Of a DNA stretch of 64,000 nt, positions 47,123 to 61,319 are shown piece by piece (the first letter of the stretch is position 1; each line of letters opens with the position of its first letter). The notes beneath the pieces were generated by a model, which saw nothing but the letters and a program-made list of their open reading frames with translations, made no database searches and had not been told where the DNA came from. Source of the stretch: Opeltia flavorubescens (taxonomy: Eukaryota; Ascomycota; Lecanoromycetes; Teloschistales; Teloschistaceae); NCBI GenBank assembly GCA_000442125.1, contig KE546979.1, positions 682,001 through 746,000 on the forward strand, read 5' to 3'. A program made the translations under genes and the position numbers.

Positions 47123-50100
47123 AAGTAGGTTCTATTGTTATATATTATAGAGTAGAATTTACTCGTTAAAATTAAAGTTTTTATTAATTTAAAAAAAAAA
47201 TTTTAATATTTATTTTATAGGCTATTTTGTTTTAATTAAAATTTATACTTTTAGTATTTTTAAATTCCCGGATATAATTTATATAATAGGTTATTATATA
47301 AAATTTCGGGAAATTAAAATATTTTTTTTTAATTTTTTTATTTTAAGGGTAATATTTTTAAAAAACTTTTTTTAATCGGTTAATAATATTAAAATTAGTA
47401 TTTATAAAATTAAAGGTTTTTTTAGTATATAAAAGATTTATTACTAATTATATAAAATCTAGAATAGCCTATAAATATAGAAGTACAGCGAGATTTCTTT
47501 TTTTAAAAAATAATATTAAAATAAAAACTAAAATTTTAATTATTATTTTATATTCGTTTCCAATCTATTATTAAATATTATTAAAATAATTAAAATATTT
47601 TAGTTTTTAAAAAGATAATATAAACCGGAAATATTTATTTAATTAAAATCCCTATTTAATATTTATAGTTAAACGTTTTCGTTTTTTAAAGTTTAAAATA
47701 GTAGTAGCTTTATAATAAACGCTAGATATAATATTTTTTAAAATATATTTATACTATTTTAAAGCGTATATTATTATATTTTTTAAAAATTAGTAGAAAT
47801 TATTATTAAACTAATTATAATAAATATTAAACCGTATATAATTTTAAATAAAATTTCGAATTATATAAATATTTATATTTAATTTAAAATTATTAGATTT
47901 AAAATTATTATATTTAAAATAAATACTAAATAAAGCGTTTATATTAAAATAATTTATTTTTTAAAGGAATTATAAATTATTATTATTTATATTATTAATA
48001 TTAAATTTATAATTAAAAATTTAAAATCTTTTTATAAAATTAATATTATTTTATTTTTACTATTTTTATAACTGCGTTATAGTATATTTATAATTCCGGT
48101 ATAACTAAATTTTTTATAGGTTTTTATATTCGTCTAGAGGAATTTAATATATAAAATACTATTTTTTAAATTTAATATCTATTATAACGACCTATTTTTT
48201 ATAATTAGCTATAATACTAGTAATAATCGGATAATAATATTAGATATAACTATTAGTATAAAAAATATCGATACTATTTTTATAATAGTTTAATAATATT
48301 ATTAGTTAGATTAAAAAAATTAATCGGTTTAAAATTAAATTAGGATTTTTTTTAATAAAATAAACTATATATATTTTAATATAATATTTATTACCGAATA
48401 ATATATTTAAAATTTAATATCTTTTATATATTTTTTATTTATTTTAACGATTGGAATCTTATTAAAAAGGATAAATAATAGGTATATTTAGTTCCGGCAG
48501 TATTTATTATCTAGGTTTTCGATAATTATATAGATAAACTATATAATTAAATTATCGTAATATAAATTTAAAAATATTTTATTAATAGTAAAAATTATAG
48601 ATATAATTATTATTTTATTTAATAATATCGTCTATAAATCTTATCCCGATAAAAGATTTAAAAGTAAATTCGATTTTTTATAATTCTATTAGCGAATAAA
48701 ATAATAAATAAATAGAAATATAGGAATTATAGAAACCGAGCCTATTCGAAAATCTGATTTTTAAAATAAAATAATTAGCTTATAAGCGCTTATAATTAAT
48801 TAATATAATTAGAACGAATTTTATATACTACCTCTACTATTAATTCCTAATATATATATTATCGTATATCCGTATATTATTTTTTTTATACCTATTTTTA
48901 TAAAATAGCGTTTTAGTATATATTTTAAATTTTTTTAAAATAAACTATAACTAAATAGAAAACAAATAAATATAATTATATTTTTATAATATACTATAGT
49001 TTCAACCTTTATTAAAGTATTTTATAATTTAATATCGATATTAATATTAATTTTTTTAAATTTATTATTTATAATTTTTTAAAGGATTTAATATATTAGT
49101 TTTTTCTATTAATTATTATTAATAAAATATATACTACTTTTTTATTTATTATTTAGTAGATTATAATAATATTTAATAATAAATATATAAAACGCTTTAA
49201 AATAATAGAACTATTAAATAAAAATATATTCGTTTTCGTCTTTAAAAGGCTAGAATTTATAATATTATTTAAATATACTATTCGCTATTTTATAGCTAAA
49301 AATATAAGGGTTTTTATATAATATATTTGGTATAAAGTAACTAGCTTTCTTTTTTAAAAGTTTTTCGAATATTATAATATCTATAATAAAATTAGTAAAA
49401 GCTAAAAATTATAACTTAAAAGATATTAATAAATTTAATAGTTTTTTTAATATAGAGAATAGAATAGAATTAATAAAAGAAATACTAGATTTTTCTAATA
49501 TATTAAAAGTAAACTTTATAAATAATAATAATTTTTTCTTTAAATTTCGGGAGGAATTTTTACTTTCCGTTATTTAAATTAAATTAGTCCGGATTCTAAT
49601 ATAAAAAAGTAAATATTTAATTATTATTATTATTTTATTAAATCCAATTCCTTTTATATTACTATAAACTAGATTTTTTAATTTATTTTCTATACTTTTA
49701 ATATAGCGTTATAAATTAATTTACTATAGTATATTTAAATAATAATCGCTATTTTTTTTATATTATTATTTTCGCGTTTAAAGCTTTATATAAATAAATA
49801 ATAGTATTTATATTATTATATATATTTGAATAAAAAGCTATATCTATTACTCTAATAGGTATAAAGCTGCTATAAATATTACCTATATTAAAATATAATA
49901 TAGGAGGTTATCTAATTAAATAATCCCGCGATTATCGAATATATAATAATATTTTATATATTTAACGGGTATACTAATTTAGTAGCTAGTATAATAGCTA
50001 GTATAATAGTATTATAATATTTAAAAAGACTATAATATTTTTTTAATATATTTACTATATTAAATATTCTACCTTTTTTAAATATTATAAAATAGTTAGT

Positions 50101-53100
50101 TTAAAAGCTAGTTTAACGGCTAGTTTTACTATTAAATTAACGGCTATATTATAATAATAAATAATATCGCTTCGCGTATTTTAAATCGATAACTTTTTAT
50201 TTTTATTATTCTAGTTTTTTTTTTAATTTTCCTCTATTAATTTTAATAAATCTATATTAAAGCAGCCGACCTCTATTATATTCTTTCTAATTTTTATTAC
50301 TTCTACCTATTTATATTAATACCGAGAAGATATTATATATTATAGCCTAGTTAATAAATAAGTTACCTAATAATTTAAACTTTAAATACCCGAAAAATAA
50401 ATAGAATATTATTTAAATTAAAAATTAATTAGGCTATTTTAAAAGGAATAAATATAATATATTTTATATTAAATTTAAAGCAGCTATAAAATATTTAAAT
50501 TTAATTAAAACGAAAAATTTTAATTCTATAATCTAATAGTATAAATTAGATAATATCTATTAAAAAATATTTTCTAAATTTAATTTTGGTTTATATAGTA
50601 AAAATTTAAAATATAAAATTTTATAATAGCTAATATACTAAATTAACTCTAATATAAAAAAAAAATTAAAAAATAGTAATATTATAAAAAAATATATTTT
50701 ATAACTTTTAAAAATATAAATTATTTAAAATTTATTATAATTTTAATAAATTTTAATTTATATTATTAACCGGTTTTTTATATTTTAATAATTACGGGTA
50801 TATAATCTAATAAAAGCGATAAAAAATAGTTTATTTTTTCTATTATAAAAGTTATTCAAAAAAGGTTATTAAAAAATATAATAATTTATTCTACCGATTT
50901 ATTATTTAATATATTATAGACGGTTTTTATAAAAAGAAATCTAATTTATACCTTTTATAATTCTATAGTATTAAATTTATATAATTAATAGATTAAAAAT
51001 AATAGAATATTTTATAATATAATATATTAAATAATATAAAATAAAGAATTAAAGTTTAAATTTATTATTTAAACTAGGTTTATTAATATATAATCTCTTT
51101 ATCGATTTTATTCGGCTAGTTAAATATAATAGAAAACTTTATATAAAAATTAAAAAAGATAGAAAATATTTATATTATAAAAGAATAATATTAAATATTA
51201 TCCTATTATAAATAGTAGAAAAATATAAAAGTATATTATATAAACTATACCTTTTTTATATTACTCTATTAGCTAATTAATTTAAGTCGTAATCGATTAT
51301 TAATAGTTTTTTTTCTTTTATATCGTTTTAAATAAACCTATATTTTATATTTAATAGATTTTTGTATTTTTTTAGTTATATTTATATCCTTAATCTCGTT
51401 TAAATAAACGCTCTTATTTATATTTAAATAACTTTAAAAATTTTTATTTTATAATACTAGTTAGTATAATTAGGCTTATTATAATAGTTAGTAATTAAGA
51501 AAGAATAAAATATAAAAAAATCGCGCTCGCGATTTTCCCGGGAGCGGAATAAAAAAAGGGAAAACAAAAACGGAGTTTAATAATAAACTAGAGGATTGTT
51601 TATATAATTAATAGTTTTAAATATAAAATTTACTGGATATTTTTATTTTATTAGAAGGCGGAAAAAAACTAGATAAATTATATAAAATATATAAAGATTA
51701 TAAAATATTTAAAAAAGAATTTTAAAAAAATTATAATAATATTTTTATAGATTTTTTATATAATATAAATATTTTAGAAATAAATATTAGTTACGGGTAT
51801 AATAATATTAATAGCTATTTTATATTAAAGTATTAGTTTATTTAATAGAAAATATCTTTATTTAAATATTATAAATAAAAAAAAATTAAAATACTAGTAC
51901 CGTTATATTAAATATTTAAATTTAAATTTTATAATAAAATTATAATATTATTTACTAGTTTAAATAGAATATAGAAATTTAATATAAATTACTTTTTAAA
52001 TCTAATATTTACTAGATATATAAATAATAAAATTAAAATAAATCGATAAAAAGATAGATAATTCTATTTAATATCGATTATAAATAGTTATAAATATAGT
52101 AATATAAAGCGAATAGAATATAAATTATACTCGGAATTAATAATAATTAGCGATTAAATAGGATAAAAATATATAAAATTCGATTATATTATATTATTTA
52201 TTAAAATATAATTCTAATATAAATTTTTTTCTAATAGCGCGGTATAATAATAACGGGTTTAATAAATAGAAATAGAGATTTATCCACGTAATATATATAT
52301 ATTTAAAGCTAGCTTATTTTTAAATAAATTAATTATATTATTAAATTTATAATTAGATTAAATAAAAAGATCTATTAAAATAATACTTATAAATTTAATT
52401 TTAAAAGATAAATATTTTTATTATTCAGCGAACTATTTATATATTATAATTTTAGTTTTTTAATTTAAAAGGTTTCTTTTATAATTTAAATAAAATAGTA
52501 TAATTATAAAAGTTTATTATTATAAATATATATAAAACTATATATTTTTTTATTAAAAGGAGTTTTAATTATTTATAAATATAATAACTTCGAACGTTTT
52601 AGCGAAAAATAGTAGAATATATTTAAAGAGCTTTTCTAATATTTAAATTTTTAATATAATAAAATAAATAGATAGAAATAATAAAAAATAAATATAATAA
52701 AAACGGATTATATAAATAATAATTAAAGGTAATAAATAAATAGAAAACTTTAAATTTATAAATATAATCTTAAACTTTTCGATATTAGAAATAAAAAAAA
52801 ACCTATATATAAACGCGAAAAAAGAAGTTATATTTAGATTTTAAAATATAGTAATTATAGTTAAATATCGTTAATAATCTATAAAAGAAAAATTAAATCT
52901 AATTAAAATAATAAAAATTAAATATAACCCGATCGAGGCCTTTATTAAAAATTATTATCTATTTTTATTAATTATACGAATCCTTTTATATAATTAAATA
53001 ATATACTAATATTCTTTAATTACTAGTAGCTATATATTAAAATAATATAAAAATAATACTAATTCGCTATTATATCGTAAATCGAAAAAAAAGCTAAAAA

Positions 53101-53639
53101 TAATAGAACTATATTATAAAAAAAGTTAGCGGGTTGTTTAAAATTGTAAAGGAGGCTATTAATAGTAAAAAAGACTCCGATAATAATATTAAAATTAATA
53201 AAAAAGAATAATTTTAATAAACTTACGATTTGAAAATAAAAGATANTATTTTAAAGTATATTATTACTCGAGAATACCTATTTTAAAGCCGCTTTAAAAA
53301 AATAATATTAATTAAAAAATTTAATTAGTAAAATAAACTTTTATATTTATAAACGAGAATATATATAATTAAAAAGGTTTATTAGAAAAATATTATTTAT
53401 TTCTATTTTTAAAAAAGCTAATAGAAATATTAAAGATATTTAAAAAATAAAAGCCTAATTATTTTATTAATCGTCGACCTTTTATATAAAACTAGCGCTT
53501 TTATTATTAAATAAAATTAATATTTTATATATCTATTAGTATTTTTAATATTTAAAATATATTAAAATTAATTTAAAAAAGGTTTATAAAAAATTATATT
53601 TCTATTTATAAAATTAATTAAAATAGATACCGTTTTTTA

Positions 53640-54000
53640 TAAATTTTAGACTAAACTATTTACAGTTAAATTAGTAGTTATTTTTAAAGCTATCCTTTAA
53701 ATTAAACTAATTTAAATAAAAGCTATTTGTAGTTTTTAAATTAAAATTATTTAGGGTTAAATTTAAAGTAAAAGTAAAAATTATTTTCGAAATTAAACTA
53801 GTTTAAATATCCGGTTTCTAAATTAAATTATTTAGAGCTAAATTTAAAAAATTATTTTAAAGATTAAACTAGTTTAAATATCTAATTTTTAAATTAACCT
53901 ATTCGGATTAAACTAGGAATTATCTTTAAAACTAAACTAGCTCGGGTATAAATATTAAACTAATTGTAAATTTTAGATTAAGCTAGTAAATTAAATTAGA
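53640..54000. repeat. degenerate short tandem/dispersed repeat (TTAAACTAGTTTAAAT family)
   Basis: AAATTAAACTAG- and ATTAAACTAGTTTAAAT-like segments recur roughly every 50-70 bp with intervening TTATTTTTAAAG. The units are irregular; similar words occur in the 58.4-kb array. Confidence 0.5.
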
Positions 54001-56869
54001 AATTTTTTATTTTTAAATAATATATTCTGGATTAAATAAACCCGCGAAAAAATTAAATATAATATTAAAATTAAATTAAAGGCTAAACTTTAACTTTTAG
54101 AATTATTATTAGAATTATTAAATCTATTATAAATACTATTAAAAGGTAAAAATCGGATTTAATTTTGATTTTTTAATAGATAAAATATTATTAATATAGA
54201 TAAAAGGTAGCCTATATATTAATAGAATATATAGCGTTTATATTATACGGCTTCTTTTTAATTAATAGGAGTAATAATTATTTAGATTTTCGGCGATATA
54301 ATATCTACTAGTATATTAATAAAAAATACGAGAATAATATTAATTAAAGCTTTTAAATTCTTTAATAAAAAAATTAAATAAATATTTAAATTTAATTCCT
54401 TTTTTTTATATTTTTTATACGATTAAAATCTATATTAAATTTTTTAAATTAGTTTTAATTTCGGCTTTTATATCGAGAAAAAGTTATTTTTAGAAAAAAA
54501 AGAGTAGAATATTAATATTTTAATTACTATACGGAGTAAATAATATAATTTATTAAAGATTTAAATTAAAAGATATAAATATTATTTAAAATTAAGTTAT
54601 AACGCGTTTTCTTTTTTTAAATATAGTAATAATACCTATTTTAGATTATTTTAAAAGATTATTATAACTAAACGGTAGTATCGCGTCTATTTTATTATTT
54701 AATTTATTTTATTATTAAATTTAAAGTAAAATATCTATATTAACTTTTAAAGTAAAAAAATAAAAAAATTTAGATATTTTATCGAAAATAGATTTAAATA
54801 ATTAGTTTTTTAATTTTAAATTAAAAAGATATTAAAATTTATAATCGATATAGTAAGTTTATTAAATTTATTTATTATTTTTTTAAAATTTTAATTATTA
54901 TTACCTTTTATAATAATTATATTAATTTTTTCCGCTAATATTAAATAGTAGCTAGTTAAATTATAAATATCTTTAATCGCGGAAAAATTAAAAAAATATT
55001 TTTTAAATTATTTCGCTTATCGGTTTTTAAAACGCTATACTATTAATACTAATTTATAGGAAATAAATATTAGAAAAAACAATTTCTAGTTAAAATTTTT
55101 ATAATTAAAGACTTTATTATAATTCGAAATTTAATTTTTATATATTTTTATATAAAATCTAATAGACCGTTTTAATATTTAAACTTTATATAGTTTTTAT
55201 ACTTTAATACTATTCGTGTTAATATATTTAGTATATAGGTTAAAAAGCGCTATTATAATAATTTTATCGTCGTTTAAAATAGATAAATATTAGATAAAAT
55301 TTTAAATTAATATAATTTTTATACTATAAGTATTAAAAATTTATTTTATTATCAAGTTAATAGATTTAAACCTTATTCGCGGGTATATTTAAATATAATT
55401 TAAATAATAGCTCGTTTTATTATAATAAATATAAGTAATAAATAATAAATAATAAATAATATATTATTATTATAAATATAAATATTTATAGCTTTACTAC
55501 TAAATAAAAATAATAATATAAAAATATAATTTTATAAAATTATTTTTCTAGTATTTATAATTTCGTTATTATAAAAGAAAAATATTATATTTAACTAAAT
55601 ATTTATACTAGAAGTACGGCCGATTTATATAAAATACAATAGAAAAAATTACTAAAAATTCGAAAAACGGCGGTATAAAACTAGAATAGTATTATTTATT
55701 TTATAGTAACGATTTAATATTAATTAGTTTTTATTACTTTAAATCTAAAAAACGGTTATAATATCTATATACTAATATATTTAATATAAATCCGATTCCC
55801 GATAAAATTACCGTATTTAATATTATTCGAAATAATTTATAATAAAATTCTATACTAGCGGGCTTTATTATCTTTTATTAGTATTTTACCTTTTTTTTTT
55901 AACGCGATATTTTCTATAAATATAGAAATTAGAGAATAGAGCGAAAAGTAAAATAAAAAATAATAATTACTTTTAATTTAAAGGTAATAAATTTAATAAA
56001 ATAAATAAATATTACTAAATTAAAAGAGGGTATAAATATAAATAAATAAGTTTAAAACCTTTTATATATTTATATAAAAAAAGAGAATTTAATATAAAAA
56101 AACGATTATTTAAATAAAAAAAGGCGATAAATAAAAAAAAATAGCTTCTTTTATAGTTCTAGCGTATTATTAAAATCTATACTTCGAGTATTAAAAATAT
56201 TTAGCTTTTAGAATTCTACTATTTCTTTATAGATTTTATTTAATAATTTATCTATTATTATTAATTATTTTACCTATTATTATTTATAATTCGATATTTT
56301 TTAAGTTATTATAATTATATATACTAGTTTTAATTTACTACTTTTTAAATTTTTATAATCGCTTTTTACCGCGATATTTTATAGAAAAAAATAAAATAAA
56401 AAAAAGTTATTAAATATTAATCGCTGGTATTAAATATATTCGAATTTTTTTAAACGATATTTAATACGATAATATTTATTAAAAATCAAATCTAGACTTT
56501 ATATATTAGTATATATATATTTTACTACTCGATTATAGGGGTTATTATACTATTCTAATTATTATTATTATATATTAATTACTTGAACTAGAATTATATA
56601 TTAAGCGATATAGTTATTATAAAAAGTATAATTTAATTTAAAGCTGCTATAAAATATAATTAATAATAATAGCGTATATAAAAATAATAGGTATAACGCG
56701 GAACTTTATTTATATATTATATTCTACTTAATATTATATTATTAATCTAATTATATAATTTAATAAATTAGCTTTTTAAATAATCTTTAATATAAAAGCG
56801 AATATTTTTTATTTAACGCGTCTAGCCTCTATTTCCGCTATTTATTATTTATAATAAACCTACTTTTAT

Positions 56870-58370
56870 AAGGTAGAGGTTAGGTATATTATAGTATATA
56901 TAGACAAAGGGTTTGAATCCTTTAAATATTTCTTTTTAACCGGTCGAATTTTTTTTATATATATAGAATAGTTTTATAAATTCGAGTTTATATAGCGATT
57001 TTAAATATTATAATTTAATTTAAAATTATAATAGAGTACTAGTAATAATATTATTATAATTTAATTTAAAGCTATAATATAATATTAATAATAATATTTA
57101 AAATAAAAAAAAACTATAATATAAATTAAATTCCTTTATATATTATATTATAATTAATATATTTTTATTAATAGCCGTATAATTTAATTTTTCGAGTATT
57201 ATTTAATATATAAAACTTTTTTTTTTTTAGAGGAAAAATAGAATATTATTATTAAAAAATAGATAGATAATTATTTTATTTATATTTTTATCTTCTTTTA
57301 GTTTTTAAGTCGGCGGTTAAACCGAAGAAAAACTATATAAACGGGGGTTCGATACTTCGATATCTTTTTACCGGTCGGGTTTTTTTTATATATATAAAAC
57401 GAATTTATAGATAGAGTTTAAATAAAGCTTTATAGATATAAATTTAACTAAAAAATAGATATAAAAAATAGATTATAATAAAAATTAATAAAGTTATAAA
57501 TCGATATTTATATATATTTAAATAATATAATAAAATCTAGAAAAAATTATACTAGAGATCTTATATATAATATTTATATACGACTTTATAATTATTATAA
57601 TAAACGATTTAATAAATTAAATAGCTATAATAATAAAAAAAAAAAATTATTTTATTATTAAAATAGATATATTAGTATTATTATTCTCGATATTAAAAAA
57701 TTATAATAGTTTTATAAATATTAAATAAAATAACTTTATAGATACGAATTTATATAGCGGCTTCGAATATTATAATTCTATTATACTTTATAAAGCCTAC
57801 GATATATATTAAATATTAAAATAGAATTTATTATAACTACTAAATTTTTATTAATAACCGTATAATATAGTTTTTTAAATATTATTTAATATATAAATTC
57901 TATAACTAATAATAAAACCGATATAAAATTATATTATATCTATAGTTAATTTTTTAAATAAAGGGCGAGAGTTTAATTTATTTCTATAAAATTTTTTACC
58001 GGTCGGGTTTTCTTTTATATATATAGAAAAAATTTATAAATAAAGTTTAAATAAAATTTTATAGGTTCGAATTTAAATAAAAAATAGGTATAAAAAATAA
58101 ATTATAATAAAAATTAATAGAGTTATAAATCGCCGATATATATTTAAATAATATAATAGAGCTTAAAAAAAACTATACTAGAAAATACGTATAATATCTA
58201 TATACGATTTTGTAATTACTATAATAAATAGTAATTTAGTAGATTAAATAGCTATAATAATAAAAAAAAATAACTTTTTAACTATTAAAATAGATATTTT
58301 AATATTATTATTTTTAGAATTAAAAGATTATAAAAGTTCTATTAACGTTAAATATTAAATAGAGTATAAA
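56870..58370. repeat. composite repeat, three copies, with B-box-like words
   Basis: TTTTACCGGTCGGGTTTT followed by a TATATATA stretch recurs with ACCGG at 56,939, 57,370 and 57,998. Copies 2 and 3 are similar for about 350 bp (57,370-57,720 and 57,998-58,360), including AATTATAATAAAAATTAATA and TTAAATAGCTATAATAATAA. The first two are preceded by GGTTTGAATCC (56,910) and GGTTCGATACT (57,346), close to the Pol III B-box; the third has a decayed version. This suggests a tRNA-derived SINE-like family, inferred only from these words. Confidence 0.6.
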
Positions 58371-58382
58371 AATATAATTATC

Positions 58383-58530
58383 TTCCGATTTAAACTAGCA
58401 ACTATTTTTCGACCTAAACTAGTAATTATTTTTCGATTTAAACTAGCAATTATCTTCCGATTTAAACTAGTAATTATCCTTCGATTTAAACTAATAATAA
58501 TTTCTAAAACTTCCGATTTAAATTAATAAC
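58383..58530. repeat. 24-bp tandem repeat
   Basis: The word TTCCGATTTAAACTAG or its variants recurs with an exact 24-bp period at 58,387, 58,411, 58,435, 58,459 and 58,483 (position of the G of CGA); a further unit follows after 32 bp. The exact period is striking amid otherwise decayed DNA. Confidence 0.85.
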
Positions 58531-59249
58531 CACCTTTTAAATTAAACTAGCGGCTATTTACTAAATAATAATCTATAAAATCTAGCTTATAATAAATTCT
58601 ATTAGTTTTTCTAATACTATTTAATAAACTCGATTTAATTAATAATAACTCGCTCGTTTAAAATTAAATACGGTTTTAATAGAAATTTTCTATATTAATC
58701 CTATTATAGTAATTTATTTAAAAAGATATTAATATATAAAAAAGCTATTTAATATTAAATATTTAGATAAAAATATTATTATAGTTTTTTAGGTAGAATT
58801 AGAGGATTAATAATAGAAAGTTTTAAACAATTATAGTTTAAGTAGTAGAAATATAAAATTCTAATATAATAATAAAAAAATAATATAGTTTTAAAATAAA
58901 TAAATTATTCTATTAATAAGGAAATATTAATAAAATCCTATATATTTAGATAAATAGACTGTATTTTTAATTATTATTACTTATCGACTGTTATATTAAT
59001 AAAAACCGAAGGAAAATTTATATTTTTTTTAATCGCGTTTTAATTTTAGTTTAATATTTTTTTTTTCGAATTTTATTAATTTATATTCGTTTAATAGTAA
59101 TTTAAAGGTTTTTTTAATAAATTTTTTTTTAAACCTTTTACTATTATTTTTTCTATATTATTTTTTATTAGAAGTCGCTAGACCTAGTATATTCTTTTCT
59201 ATCTATTTCGTTATATCCGTTTTATTATTTACTAGTTTATATTATCGAG

Positions 59250-60000
59250 GAAATTAGAATCGAATTTTACTAGATTTTGGGCTCTTGTAAAAATAATATT
59301 AAAGGCTCTAGTTTATAATATTATAATAAATATTTAGGGTTTATTCTTTGTAATATAAAGGAAAAAAGATTTTATATTATACTAGTAGCAGAAATCTCTT
59401 GTAGTAGTAAAGATTGCTTATTTTCTATCTACTACCAGCTGACGATATACTAGCTCGCTTAGCTTATCGCTATCTAATCGTTATCTACTAGTGCGTATAA
59501 CCAGCGTTATACACCTGATATATACTAATATATATAGTATATATTGGTGCAGCTATATAATTAAAGTAAAGATTATAATAAATACCGCTAAATAAAAAAA
59601 AAATTATAGCGACCTCGCTATTATATTATATATCTATAAGCTATAATCTATTTCGTATATTGCCTATAGCGCTATAGAGCTTAAGTACTATTGAACCTAT
59701 TTTTTCTTTCGTGCTAGAACGCCCAAATATATACTATTTTATATAGTAAAAACACTGTTTATTAAGCTCTTTTACAGACCTTTTATATAATTTGTATAGC
59801 AACTCTATATAAACCTATCGAAAAAAGAGTAATAAATTGTTCAAGCTCGTTTGTAAGCTTTATATAGAGGGCTTTTATAAATTTCGCGTTTATAGTTATC
59901 GACTAAGGCTTAAACGTTATCTAGATCCTTTATATAATACTATTAATCGTATATTGGGCTCTAGTCTTTCTAGTATATAAAGTATTAGACTATAATATTA
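59250..60000. repeat. less RIP-mutated island with two adjacent hairpins
   Basis: Unlike its surroundings, this stretch keeps CpA and TpG (for example CTACCAGCTGACG, ATTGGTGCAGC and TTTACAGACC). Two near-perfect palindromes lie side by side: GTGCGTATAAC/GTTATACAC arms at 59,491-59,514 and CACCTGATATATACTA/TAGTATATATTGGTG arms at 59,512-59,549. No open frame encodes anything recognisable. It could be a younger insertion, a single-copy remnant or the ends of a DNA transposon. Confidence 0.5.
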
Positions 60001-61270
60001 CGGCCCTTTTATATAGTTCTTTTATTAAAAAGCCGTTTAATTTTTTATAATTTTTACTTTTCCGTATTATCTTCTATCGAGATAACCTTTAAAAAGTTAA
60101 ATTCTAGATAATAAAACGAGTTTATTTAAAAAGGTTTAGACGGCTTTAAATATATAATAAAGAATATAGGGTATATATTCTAATATCTAGATATATCGAA
60201 TCGATATATAAAACGTCCTACTTATTTTATAATTTTAAATAGGCTAATATATTATTATAATAGTTTAATTTTAATAAGTATATTTATTATTAATATAGAA
60301 TATCTTTTATATAGGTATAGTAAAATTTTATCGCTAGTTTTAAAAAATATAAATTAGTATTTATAATTATAATAGAGTTTAAATTTTATTTAAATAAAAA
60401 AAATTATATTTAAAGCTTTAATATATAATATAATATAATTAATTTTTTTTTTTTTTAGAATAGTATTAAAAAGATCTAGAATAGCTTTTAGCTTAAATTT
60501 ATAAACTATTTTATTTACCGTTTAATTTCTAGTAATTAAAAAGATAAAATTATTTAAAATAGTCTATATTTTAGATAAAATAATAGATTAAAAAGTATAT
60601 TTTTTTAATCCGTAGATAAAATATTTAAATATAATTTTGATAATTTAATTAATTTATTTAAAGGAATTATTAATTTAAAAATAATATATTATTAAATATA
60701 ATAAATCTATATTAAATTTTTTAAATAATATAATTTATAGTTTAAATAGGAATTTATAATTATAATTAAAAATAATAATTTTTAATAATTTTTAATTAGC
60801 GGTTTAAAGTCTATCTAGTAGTATAAATATTTATTTAATAATAGAAAAAGTTTTTTTATTAAAAATAAAAGTAATTTTTTTAATAAATTTATTTATTATA
60901 AATAAAATCGTATTTAAACCTTTAGATATAATAGATATAATTAGAATAAAATTAATAGTTATTATATAAAATAATATTATAGATAAAGAAATTAATTATA
61001 ATAAATTATAAAATAAATATCTTTTAGTTTTTATAATATTATATTAAAGATAATAATAAAAATAAAATTTTAATAGTTTTATTAGACTATATATATAATA
61101 GCTAGTAATAATAAAATAGTATATTTTATAAAATTCTAGATATTTCTCGCTATATATTATAGTAATAATATTTTTCGCTATTTTAAACGGAATATATAAT
61201 CTTTAAAATCTAGTAATATAATTAATATAAAATATAAATTTTAATATATTATTTTATATAGTATCTAAAT

Positions 61271-61319
61271 TTTTATACTTCGATTTACATTTATTTTATA
61301 TAGGAATCGAAGTATAAAA
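61271..61319. repeat. perfect 15-bp inverted repeat (hairpin)
   Basis: Arms TTTTATACTTCGATT (61,271-61,285) and AATCGAAGTATAAAA (61,305-61,319) are separated by 19 nt. The left arm and the following TTATTTTATATAG recur in direct orientation at about 61,541. A second hairpin with 12-bp arms (CGATTATTATTT / AAATAATAATCG) lies at 61,408-61,441. This may be a small inverted-repeat element. Confidence 0.6.
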
